A stretch of DNA of 7,582 bases from JBMOLK01 sp049325575. Lineage in GTDB: Bacteria; Bacillota; Clostridia; Acetivibrionales; Acetivibrionaceae. The DNA is taken from contig JBMOLK010000221.1 of NCBI GenBank assembly GCA_049325575.1, forward strand, positions 1 through 7,582. Reading direction: 5' to 3'. Of the stretch, positions 1 through 6,326 are shown piece by piece. A program made the position numbers and the translations under genes. Numbering within the stretch: position 1 is the first letter of the stretch; each line of letters opens with the position of its first letter. A model generated the notes under the pieces. The model was not told the origin of the DNA. It was given only the letters and a program-made list of their open reading frames with translations, and ran no database searches.

Positions 1-1
1 A

Positions 2-1372
2 AATGATACAGCCACCTTTGAGGTTCTTATAGCACATGCTGTTCCTGATCTTATCACCAATGTACTTATACTTACAGGTATAAGCATACTGCTTTTTGTT
101 ATAAATCCACTACTGGCGTTACTGACCCTTATTCCTATTCCGTTTTTATCATTTTTAGGTTGGTTATTTACAAAGAGAATTCTTCCGAATTTTCGTGAGG
201 CTCAGAGTACTTTGGCTGAATTAAATGCAGTTGTGCAGGATAATATTTCAGGCATTAAGGAGATACAGGTCTTTAACCAGCAGGCCAGAGAAAAGAAGAG
301 GGTTGAAAAAAGGGCCAGGAATTATACTTCTGCAGTTCTAAAGGCTCTAAAGCTTAGTGCGCTATTCCATCCGGGGGTAGAAATGCTAAGTTCGCTGGGA
401 ACGGTTATTGTAGTGGCCTTCGGAGGTTGGTTTGCTTTAAAGGGCTTTATTTCAACGGCAGACATAGTTGGATTTATTTTATACCTTGGACTCTTTTATC
501 AGCCTGTAACAACCCTTGCAAGAGTAATGGAAGACTTGCAGCAGGCGGCAGCCGGGGCTGAGAGGGTGTTTGAGCTGTTGGATACTTATCCTGATATAGC
601 TGACGTCAAAGGCGCTAAAGATATTACAAATGTTAAAGGTGAAATAACTTTTAGAAATGTAGGGTTTTCATATGTTCCTTCCAATCCGGTTTTAAAGGGT
701 ATAAATTTTACTGCAGAACCGGGAAAGATGATTGCACTGGTTGGACCCACCGGTGTAGGCAAGACCACAATAATCAGCCTTATAGCCCGGTTTTATGACC
801 CTGATTCAGGAAACATTTTGATCGATGGTAAGGATCTAAAAGAGATAACCCTATCATCGCTAAGAAGCCAAATCAGCATTGTTCTTCAGGATGTTTTTCT
901 TTTCAACGGCACGGTTGCCGAAAATATAGCATATGGAAGCAGGGAGGCATCTTTGGATGACATAATAAATGCAGCAAAAACTGCACGGGCCCATGAATTT
1001 ATATCAGCACTTCCCGAAGGGTATGATTCTGTTATCGGGGAGAGAGGGCTAAAGCTGTCCGGAGGACAAAAGCAACGCTTATCCATAGCAAGGGCTGTTT
1101 TAAGAAATACTCCAATACTGATTCTTGACGAAGCAACAGCCTCTGTAGACGTTGAAACTGAAGGGCAGATACAGCAAGCCATACAGGATTTGGCAGGTAG
1201 TCGGACGATTGTTGTAATAGCCCATAGGCTGTCAACGGTAAAACAAGCGGACCGGATTCTGGTTCTGAAAGAGGGTGAAATAGTAGAGTCAGGGACTCAC
1301 GAGGAACTGCTGAAAATAAACGGCTTATACAAGCATTTGTGTGCAGTTCAGTTTGGAGATCAGGGCTTATAG
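2..1372 (+). CDS. ABC exporter half-transporter (MsbA/multidrug type), 5' end outside window
   Basis: This is the C-terminal 456 residues of a fused membrane-plus-ATPase exporter subunit. It would dimerise in the cytoplasmic membrane and use ATP to export a lipid, drug or peptide. The frame is open from base 2 and begins in the first intracellular loop (NDTATFEV, matching the family's TND motif), so about 120 residues are missing at the window edge. The TTG at 212 lies inside the membrane domain and is not the start. Membrane helices lie near residues 16-37, 40-60, 125-146 and 151-169, with a second coupling helix near 77-91. The ATPase domain is complete: Walker A GPTGVGKT (248-255), Q-loop Gln296, signature LSGGQ (352-356), Walker B ILILDE with catalytic Glu377, and H-loop His408. 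All key residues are intact, so it should be active. Such half-transporters often work in pairs, and a partner could lie upstream. The substrate cannot be read from the sequence. Confidence 0.95.
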   Translation, partial: NDTATFEVLIAHAVPDLITNVLILTGISILLFVINPLLALLTLIPIPFLSFLGWLFTKRILPNFREAQSTLAELNAVVQDNISGIKEIQVFNQQAREKKRVEKRARNYTSAVLKALKLSALFHPGVEMLSSLGTVIVVAFGGWFALKGFISTADIVGFILYLGLFYQPVTTLARVMEDLQQAAAGAERVFELLDTYPDIADVKGAKDITNVKGEITFRNVGFSYVPSNPVLKGINFTAEPGKMIALVGPTGVGKTTIISLIARFYDPDSGNILIDGKDLKEITLSSLRSQISIVLQDVFLFNGTVAENIAYGSREASLDDIINAAKTARAHEFISALPEGYDSVIGERGLKLSGGQKQRLSIARAVLRNTPILILDEATASVDVETEGQIQQAIQDLAGSRTIVVIAHRLSTVKQADRILVLKEGEIVESGTHEELLKINGLYKHLCAVQFGDQGL

Positions 1373-1423
1373 ATGAAATCTTCAAGGGGAAACTTTTTAA
1401 TTTAACAATAGGGGGAGTTTTAT

Positions 1424-2023
1424 ATGAGTAAAATAAACAAAGCTTTTACAGCAGTAATAACAGTTATTTTTCTATTAACAGCCTGCAGCAGTAATCAAGT
1501 CAGTGATAAGGATGTTTTACCAACTTTATTCCCAGAGGAAAGCATCGGCAGTATGGAGTCTCCTTTACAAACAGCAAACGATACTCCTTCAACATCAGTA
1601 CCTTCAATTAAGGAAATATCTGAACTGTTTGATTTAAGCAAGGATGATGTTCTAAAAAGGCTTGGAGATAAGTATGAAATAGTACCGGCAGGGGCTGAAG
1701 GGTCGTATGAGGGATACTATTTTGAGGACAAAGGCATCACCGTTGTTTTTGATCTGGATACTCTTAATTGGATAAACTGCAAGAGTAATGTAGATCTAAA
1801 TGGTGCGCAGGCAGGTATGAATTTTTCACAGATTCAGGAGAAACTTGGGAAGGCAGAAGTTCAAGAAACATGGTTTGAGGTACCGGAGAATAAAGCTTAT
1901 GAATTAATATATGAATTACATAACTGTGATGTGAGTTTCCTGGCTTTTAGCAAGGAGGGTGAGGATACAACAGTATGGATTTATAAAAAAGGCCGGCTTG
2001 ACCATAAAAAGAAGGCTGATTAG
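1424..2023 (+). CDS. Lipoprotein with two BLIP/SmpA-like half repeats
   Basis: A 199-residue predicted lipoprotein of unknown function. Residues 1-20 form a type II signal peptide ending in a good lipobox, LTAC, with Cys21 as the lipid anchor. A polar Ser/Thr/Pro-rich linker (about 22-62) should hold the folded part away from the membrane. The folded part seems to hold two similar units, about 63-120 and 126-188. Each has a short helix ending in Leu-Gly (KRLG at 79-81; EKLG at 139-142) followed by beta strands, and aromatic residues recur in both. This pattern recalls the SmpA/OmlA/BLIP-like fold, which binds protein partners; that is inference from pattern, not a search. The ATG has a strong ribosome binding site, GGGGGAG at 1411-1417. 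It starts 51 bases after the ABC exporter gene with no terminator between, so co-transcription is likely. Confidence is high for a lipoprotein and low for the fold. Confidence 0.85.
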   Translation: MSKINKAFTAVITVIFLLTACSSNQVSDKDVLPTLFPEESIGSMESPLQTANDTPSTSVPSIKEISELFDLSKDDVLKRLGDKYEIVPAGAEGSYEGYYFEDKGITVVFDLDTLNWINCKSNVDLNGAQAGMNFSQIQEKLGKAEVQETWFEVPENKAYELIYELHNCDVSFLAFSKEGEDTTVWIYKKGRLDHKKKAD

Positions 2024-2048
2024 TGTAATATAAACTATATGGACATAT

Positions 2049-2055
2049 AGGAGGT
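2049..2055 (+). promoter_or_regulatory. Ribosome binding site for the GTG start at 2062
   Basis: AGGAGGT is a near-perfect match to the 16S rRNA tail, six bases before GTG at 2062. It fixes a GTG start for the second lipoprotein. Its first two bases are the end of a 16-base dyad at 2035-2050. Confidence 0.85.
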
Positions 2056-2061
2056 ATAATT

Positions 2062-2985
2062 GTGAGAAAGTACTTAATTTTAGTATCTTTGTTTATTACT
2101 GTTATATTGTTATTAACGTGCTGTGATGAAACAAATAGTAAAGCGGGCAAAGTTGCAGATAACAATAGTGACGGAATTAAATTTGAAGATCTAACACAGG
2201 AGGAAAAAGATCAGTACGAAAAAATAAAAAAATCAATTGATAACAATTCACCATATGAATTTTATTTTTCAGAACAGCAGTCAGAAATCGGGCAGATAAA
2301 ATATGATTTTAATAATGACGGGAAAATAGAAATTTTGGAATATGCTACCAAAACAGGTGAAGGTCCATATGGATATAAGGAAGTTCAAGAATGTAAAATT
2401 ACTTTTGCCGGAGAATCAGTAGAGCAGAAATCCGATTATATTGATAATGCAGAAGGAATATCCTGCATAGGAATTATTGATACAATAAAAAATGATAATT
2501 GTACTGAGGTTTATATAACTGACGGGTATCTGCGCGGGGGGACGGCGGTTATATATAGGCTAACAGACAAGGGCATTGAAAATGTCGGAGAAGTAGATGG
2601 AGGAATTGAAGCCACTTCGGGTGACGGGAAGATATATTATTGGGGTGGAAACCTTTATGAAAGCTATAATGAGGGAAAATTTGATACAAACCTGGTTCTA
2701 ACTTATTATGACATCAATAGAAAAGAATATGTAAACACCGACCAAATTATAGGCAAAACCATAACCTCGGATCGTGAGATAATTGTCTACAAAACGGCTG
2801 AAGATGTTATTGACGGAGCACCTTTAGAGGAAGAGGAGATAATAAGAAGATCCAAAGGTAAAACCGTAACAACCATAAAAATTAATGAGAAATATAAAGT
2901 TATAAGTCTGGATAATGGCGTGAAGATTATGACAGAAGATGGTAAAACCGGGTGGATAGGTGGTTTTCATATGGTATGGGATTAA
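2062..2985 (+). CDS. Lipoprotein with Ca-loop-like motif and C-terminal SH3-like segment
   Basis: A 307-residue predicted lipoprotein started by GTG, of unknown function. The signal peptide is short and basic (MRKY), then hydrophobic to LLLTCC. Either Cys20 or Cys21 could be the anchor; LTC-Cys21 fits the lipobox by position, but Cys at -1 is unusual. A polar charged stretch (22-60) follows. At 82-90 the sequence DFNNDGKIE has the Asp-x-Asn-x-Asp-Gly-x-x-Glu spacing of calcium-binding loops seen in FG-GAP/VCBS-like and dockerin-like repeats. The middle (about 75-240) is rich in beta strands and aromatic residues and may be a propeller-like or beta-sandwich fold. The last 40 residues (about 267-307), ending in GKTGWIGGFHMVWD, look like a bacterial SH3 (SH3b-like) strand set, a fold that often binds cell wall. 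The gene lies 38 bases after the previous lipoprotein gene. The domain readings are inference; the lipoprotein call is firm. Confidence 0.85.
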   Translation: MRKYLILVSLFITVILLLTCCDETNSKAGKVADNNSDGIKFEDLTQEEKDQYEKIKKSIDNNSPYEFYFSEQQSEIGQIKYDFNNDGKIEILEYATKTGEGPYGYKEVQECKITFAGESVEQKSDYIDNAEGISCIGIIDTIKNDNCTEVYITDGYLRGGTAVIYRLTDKGIENVGEVDGGIEATSGDGKIYYWGGNLYESYNEGKFDTNLVLTYYDINRKEYVNTDQIIGKTITSDREIIVYKTAEDVIDGAPLEEEEIIRRSKGKTVTTIKINEKYKVISLDNGVKIMTEDGKTGWIGGFHMVWD

Positions 2986-3054
2986 ACGAACATTACTGTT
3001 TGATAAATCACAAGAATGGATGAACAAAGGAATGTATGAATTGGAAGGGGACTT

Positions 3055-3690
3055 ATGATAATAAAGGGATTTCGTTTTGGGATGTTGCTTCAGATTGCAA
3101 TCGGGCCTGTGTGCATGTTTATCTTTAAAACGGCAACAGAATCAGGCTTTTTTGCTGCAGAAGCCGGTGTTTTAGCTGCTACTGTGATGGACGCCTTGTT
3201 TGTAACTCTTGCAATATTGGGGGTGGGATCATTACTTGAAAGACCGGGAGTAAAATCAATATTAAAATACTTTGGGACAGCTGTATTAATATACTTTGGA
3301 CTTGGAGTGATCCTAGGAAGTTTTGGAATAAATATAATACCTTCCTTGTGGAGTGTGTCATCAGCAGCAGTAGTATCAAATGCATTTATTACAAGCTTCA
3401 TTCTAACTGCCTCAAGTCCCCTGTCAATACTGTTTTGGACAGGAGTATTCGCTACCAAGATATCCTGTGAAGGTTACAGTAAGAAAGAGATGAGATTGTT
3501 TGGTGTGGGAGCGGTGCTGGCAACCCTTATATTCTTGAGTATATTCGCATTTGTTGCAAGCTTATTGAAGCCTGTAATGTCAGATACAATTATAAATATT
3601 TCAAATATGATAGTTGGGGCTGTGTTAATAGGTTTTGGTGTTAAGATGGGTTTAAAAAAGCTGCCATCTTCAAAGGCCATACCTGGATAA
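3055..3690 (+). CDS. LysE/RhtB-family amino acid exporter
   Basis: A 211-residue integral membrane protein, the usual length for LysE-superfamily exporters, which move amino acids or similar small molecules out of the cell. The N-terminal family signature is present: Gln13, then GPVC at 17-20 in the first helix, then an acidic residue (Asp46) in the second helix. About six membrane helices can be drawn: 8-25, 34-60, 68-90, 104-130, 147-171 and 178-200. SSPLSILFW at 120-128 sits where family members usually have an Asn-Pro motif; here Asn is replaced by Ser, while Pro122 remains. ATG at 3055 follows AAGGGG (3045-3050). The gap to the previous gene is 69 bases with no terminator seen. The substrate cannot be told, and LysE proteins in clostridia are mostly uncharacterised. 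Confidence 0.85.
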   Translation: MIIKGFRFGMLLQIAIGPVCMFIFKTATESGFFAAEAGVLAATVMDALFVTLAILGVGSLLERPGVKSILKYFGTAVLIYFGLGVILGSFGINIIPSLWSVSSAAVVSNAFITSFILTASSPLSILFWTGVFATKISCEGYSKKEMRLFGVGAVLATLIFLSIFAFVASLLKPVMSDTIINISNMIVGAVLIGFGVKMGLKKLPSSKAIPG

Positions 3691-3697
3691 TGAGAAC

Positions 3698-3726
3698 TTG
3701 TATATGATGTTTATTATTACTATAAC
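3698..3726 (+). promoter_or_regulatory. Possible internal promoter before the stalk-domain gene
   Basis: TTGTAT (3698-3703) and TATAAC (3721-3726) are separated by exactly 17 bases. The -10 matches five of six consensus bases but the -35 only three. Transcription would start near 3733, giving a very short leader before the ribosome binding site at 3735. It could give this gene separate expression within the cluster. Confidence 0.3.
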
Positions 3727-3734
3727 AAATTTTT

Positions 3735-3741
3735 AAAGGAG
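3735..3741 (+). promoter_or_regulatory. Ribosome binding site that sets a TTG start at 3750
   Basis: AAAGGAG is followed after eight bases by TTG at 3750. The in-frame GTG at 3741 shares its first base with this site, so it cannot use it. The TTG start is therefore preferred and shortens the protein by three residues. Confidence 0.8.
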
Positions 3742-3749
3742 TGATAAGT

Positions 3750-4241
3750 TTGAAAAGAAGAAAGCTTTTAGGTTTAATATTTGTAGTTATATCTTTGGTA
3801 CTCTTAAATTGTAATCAGATTATTCCTGCCCAATCAAAAGTTAGGCATGAGATGGTCCTTAAAGTAGGCAGTCCATTAATGGTAGCAGACGGAGTAGAGA
3901 AAGAAATTGATCCCGTAGAAAGAGTTACACCCTTTATTGAAGGAGGCAGGGCTTTGGTTCCTGCAAGATCGTTAGTTGAAGCACTTGGGGGTACTATCTC
4001 ATGGGATGCAGCAAGCAAGGGGCAGGTAATAATGAAATTGGGAGATAAATCTATCGAGATGTATGTAAATGCATCTATAGTATATGTAAATAGTGGAGAG
4101 ATGTCCGAAGAGAAGGGAATTGACACTCCAATGAGAATTGTAAAGAACAGGGCGGTAGTACCAGTGAGATATGTCTTTGAACATTTGGGATGTGAAGTGA
4201 AATGGGATAACGCCAAAAAGCAGATAACTATAGGCTATTAG
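3750..4241 (+). CDS. Secreted copper amine oxidase N-terminal (stalk) domain protein
   Basis: A 163-residue exported protein made of a signal sequence plus one domain of the 'copper amine oxidase N-terminal-like' family. In clostridia these domains are common on surface and secreted proteins and carry no oxidase activity. The signal starts MKRRKLL and is hydrophobic to about residue 19. Cys21 follows in LLNC, but Asn at -1 is a poor lipobox, so cleavage by signal peptidase I near PAQS (26-29), or retention as an anchor, is as likely. The domain holds the two half-motifs typical of the family. The first is GRALVPARSLVEALGG (66-81) followed by a WD strand turn; the second is NRAVVPVRYVFEHLG (133-147) followed by VKWD and a final strand KQITIGY that ends the protein. 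The start is TTG at 3750. Nothing else is attached, so it is a stand-alone domain that may bind a partner in the wall or envelope. Confidence 0.88.
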   Translation: MKRRKLLGLIFVVISLVLLNCNQIIPAQSKVRHEMVLKVGSPLMVADGVEKEIDPVERVTPFIEGGRALVPARSLVEALGGTISWDAASKGQVIMKLGDKSIEMYVNASIVYVNSGEMSEEKGIDTPMRIVKNRAVVPVRYVFEHLGCEVKWDNAKKQITIGY

Positions 4242-4260
4242 AGAAAGCTATTTTTAAGAC

Positions 4261-4277
4261 ACTGAAGTATCTTCAGT
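4261..4277 (+). repeat. Short perfect hairpin in a gene leader
   Basis: A seven-base perfect inverted repeat with a three-base loop, ACTGAAG-TAT-CTTCAGT, lies between the stalk-domain gene and the PH-like membrane protein gene. It ends eight bases before the ribosome binding site GGAGGGG (4285-4291). No T-run follows, so it is not a standard terminator. It could be an RNA hairpin affecting processing or translation, or an operator. Confidence 0.5.
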
Positions 4278-4298
4278 AATTGACGGAGGGGTAATTGG

Positions 4299-5150
4299 AT
4301 GGAAAAACAGTATTTTTACAGGAAACATATTAGAGGAATACAAAAAGTAATGCCCATAGCACTGGTGGCTTTAGCTGCTCTGTATATTGCGGCAGCTGTA
4401 CTGCTACTCTTAGCCGTTAATAGTATTGATATAAGGATTAAACTGGTTCTTCTGGGTGTAGGTACAGTTATTACCACTTTTATTATTATAGAAGGTATAT
4501 TAATTTGGTTCTTCTTTAGAAGATTTACAAAAGTAAATATAACACTGACAGAGGACTATATTATCTATAAGAATATTAAAGGTGAAACTAAAATAGCAGT
4601 GGATGAAATAAGAAAACTGGAGTTCCCATCTATAAAGTATACCGGTGGATGGTTAAAGATCGTTCACCCGGGTGGTAATATCAGATTGACTGTTGTTCTT
4701 GAAGGAATCGGCAGCTTCTTAAAGGAGTTGAAAGCTATCCTTGATAGAAAGGATAAGCAAAATACATATGATCCCAAGGCTATGTTTAGTTTTTATAAAA
4801 CAGCCGAATTTGCAGACCAAAGCTGGGAAAGACTATATAGTATTTTCACAAAGCTGCTGCTTTTGATAGGTTTAAACCTGTTAATCGGTATCCTGTTTTT
4901 CCTTGTATCAGGTGACTTGCCTATGAAGGGAATGTGGGTCCTGGCTTCCTTTGCACTGCCTGCATTAACTTACAGCGCAGCAGAGTTTGTCATAGCAACC
5001 GCAATTGCAAAAAAATCCGATGAGGCTGCCTTTGAGGTGCCGGGAAGAGACTATTCCTTTGAAGGTAAAGTATACAGAAATACCATTCTTATATACTCTT
5101 TGCTCTACTTATTTGTGTCAGTAATATTACTGATTTTATCATACCTGTAA
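4299..5150 (+). CDS. Membrane protein with inserted bacterial PH-like domain
   Basis: A 283-residue polytopic membrane protein of unknown function. Two helices (about 18-40 and 47-73) are followed by Arg-Arg at 74-75, which places the next segment in the cytoplasm. Residues 76-150 look like a bacterial PH-like domain: beta strands such as VNITLTEDYIIYKN, then GETKIAVDEIRKLEF, a strand containing GGWLKIVHPGG, and a closing helix SFLKELKAILDR. Three more helices follow (about 184-205, 211-237 and 261-283). Charged loop 238-260 is probably cytoplasmic. PH-like membrane proteins of this kind are common in Bacillota and few have a known role. ATG at 4299 has GGAGGGG at 4285-4291, seven bases away. 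The next gene starts 24 bases downstream, so the two are probably translated from one mRNA. The PH-like reading is inference from strand pattern; membrane location is firm. Confidence 0.8.
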   Translation: MEKQYFYRKHIRGIQKVMPIALVALAALYIAAAVLLLLAVNSIDIRIKLVLLGVGTVITTFIIIEGILIWFFFRRFTKVNITLTEDYIIYKNIKGETKIAVDEIRKLEFPSIKYTGGWLKIVHPGGNIRLTVVLEGIGSFLKELKAILDRKDKQNTYDPKAMFSFYKTAEFADQSWERLYSIFTKLLLLIGLNLLIGILFFLVSGDLPMKGMWVLASFALPALTYSAAEFVIATAIAKKSDEAAFEVPGRDYSFEGKVYRNTILIYSLLYLFVSVILLILSYL

Positions 5151-5174
5151 AGAATAAGTATAACTGGAGGAATA

Positions 5175-5690
5175 GTGAGAGTAAGATTATTGTTTATATT
5201 GGCAAGCTTTATTGTGTTGGTATCTTGTTCTGCTCCACAGCATATTAGCGAGAAGAATGAAGCAAGAGGGCAGGATATTAAGGCGTCAGATAACTCTAAT
5301 AATACAGCTGCCGGAAAAATAAGTGATTCTGATATTCTGAACAGTTTTAATACAGACAGTTTGGATGAATTGTTTGATTCGTATTATGACAAGATTGACG
5401 GTGCACATGCAGAAGGGTACGCATATAATCTGTATCGTCTGCATAAGGGCTCTGATACAAAGACATTCATCAAGAAGTTAAGTTCTTTTGAAAAGTATAA
5501 GATTGAAGGTATTGCAGCACTTTTAGTTAGCCAGGTATTTATGGAAGAAGATATAAGTTTGGTTAATGAGTTTGAAAGTAAACATGAGAAACTTCTTAAA
5601 GATAATAGCCTGACACTTATGGAAACATATGTGGTATATGAAGTTCTTGGTGAGGTAAAGTATTTGAGAAACAGGAGCAAGGTTTATTAA
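5175..5690 (+). CDS. Small helical lipoprotein of unknown function
   Basis: A 171-residue predicted lipoprotein with a GTG start. The signal peptide is MRVRLL plus a hydrophobic core and ends in the lipobox LVSC, making Cys18 the lipid anchor. A polar linker rich in Ser, Asn, Asp and Lys spans about 19-50. The rest (51-171) is mainly alpha-helical, with a negatively charged, aromatic start (DELFDSYYDKID) and a later run of amphipathic helices that could be a small helical-repeat bundle. No recognised family motif is visible. The ribosome binding site GGAGG (5166-5170) is only four bases from GTG, closer than ideal; no better in-frame start keeps the signal peptide intact. It lies 24 bases after the PH-like membrane protein gene and is the last gene of the plus-strand run before a 176-base gap, so it may act with that membrane protein. 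Confidence 0.82.
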   Translation: MRVRLLFILASFIVLVSCSAPQHISEKNEARGQDIKASDNSNNTAAGKISDSDILNSFNTDSLDELFDSYYDKIDGAHAEGYAYNLYRLHKGSDTKTFIKKLSSFEKYKIEGIAALLVSQVFMEEDISLVNEFESKHEKLLKDNSLTLMETYVVYEVLGEVKYLRNRSKVY

Positions 5691-5709
5691 TATCTTTTTA
5701 TTTGTTGAA

Positions 5710-5723
5710 TGATATGGATATCA
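5710..5723. repeat. Operator-like dyad in intergenic region
   Basis: TGATAT-GG-ATATCA is a perfect dyad with six-base arms and a two-base centre, 20 bases after the small lipoprotein gene. The loop would be too small for a full RNA hairpin, so a DNA-binding site is the likelier reading if it is functional. No T-run follows it. Confidence 0.35.
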
Positions 5724-5767
5724 GCTTAGATTGGCTTATTTTAGAGTATAAGTATTTAATTACAATA

Positions 5768-5800
5768 GATGTAATAACAACTTATCATCTTGATGTAATA
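5768..5800 (+). repeat. Nine-base direct repeat around a promoter
   Basis: GATGTAATA occurs at 5768-5776 and again at 5792-5800, with starts 24 bases apart. The copies flank the -35 box at 5782-5787, and the second lies in the spacer. This placement would suit a regulator acting on the acetyltransferase gene, but such repeats can occur by chance in AT-rich DNA. Confidence 0.35.
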
Positions 5801-5810
5801 TTGATATAAA
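5782..5810 (+). promoter_or_regulatory. Sigma-A type promoter with extended -10, for the GNAT gene
   Basis: TTATCA (5782-5787) and TATAAA (5805-5810) are 17 bases apart, and the -10 is preceded by TG-A, the extended -10 motif. The predicted start near 5817 leaves a leader of about 50 bases before ATG at 5867. This makes the acetyltransferase gene a separate unit from the upstream cluster. Confidence 0.5.
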
Positions 5811-5866
5811 AAGGTTATGAATACATTTACCCTAAGTTTGATCAATCAGTGGTCGGTGGAGGGATA

Positions 5867-6319
5867 ATGAGTAAAGAGGTTAGGTTAATTAAATTTGATG
5901 AACTTCAAGGTTTATTGGAGCTTTACAGGCATCTAAACAGCAAAGATCCTGAACTTGCAGTTAATGAATCACTAAAAGGCCTGTGGAAGGATATTTTTGA
6001 AGATCCCAACATGTACTACCTGGTTATTGAGGAAGATGGGAAACTGGTTTCTTCCTGCGTTTTAGTGATAGTCAGAAACCTTACAAGAGGTGCCAAGCCA
6101 TATGCACTGATAGAAAATGTTGTGACACACAAGGACTATAGAAATAAAGGGTATGGGACATCTATCTTGGAAAGGGCTGTTGAGATAGCAAAAGATAAGA
6201 GCTGCTACAAGGTTATGCTAATGACCGGCAGAAAAGAGGAGAGTACACTAAGATTCTATGAGAAGGCAGGGTTTGAAAGAGGTATAAAGACAGGTTTTGT
6301 GAAGTATTTTGACTTTTAG
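5867..6319 (+). CDS. GNAT-family N-acetyltransferase
   Basis: A 150-residue cytoplasmic acetyltransferase that would move an acetyl group from acetyl-CoA to an amine on an unknown acceptor. The GNAT fold is complete. Motif A runs from the strand ALIENVVTH (80-88) to the acetyl-CoA pyrophosphate loop RNKGYG (92-97, the family's R/Q-x-x-G-x-G) and the following helix. Motif B is the strand KVMLMTG (115-121) and the helix with STLRFYEKAGFE (126-137), where Tyr131 is the usual catalytic or CoA-contact position. The length is typical for a single GNAT domain. ATG at 5867 is chosen over an in-frame GTG at 5849 because GGAGGG (5858-5863) lies between the two and directly before the ATG, though the spacing is short. 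It has its own promoter and terminator, so it is probably a one-gene unit. The acceptor cannot be predicted. Confidence 0.93.
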   Translation: MSKEVRLIKFDELQGLLELYRHLNSKDPELAVNESLKGLWKDIFEDPNMYYLVIEEDGKLVSSCVLVIVRNLTRGAKPYALIENVVTHKDYRNKGYGTSILERAVEIAKDKSCYKVMLMTGRKEESTLRFYEKAGFERGIKTGFVKYFDF

Positions 6320-6326
6320 AATGGCA

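Noticed and set aside
212..214. TTG as the start of the ABC exporter gene
   Set aside because: The frame is open back to base 2 and encodes matching exporter membrane domain, so the gene continues past the window edge.
1032..1385. A 117-codon open frame on the minus strand
   Set aside because: It is antisense to the ATPase domain of the ABC exporter, whose motifs are intact, so it is not a separate gene.
1373..1405. A ten-codon open frame just after the ABC exporter stop, possible leader peptide
   Set aside because: It has no ribosome binding site of its own and no regulatory codon run or attenuator structure after it.
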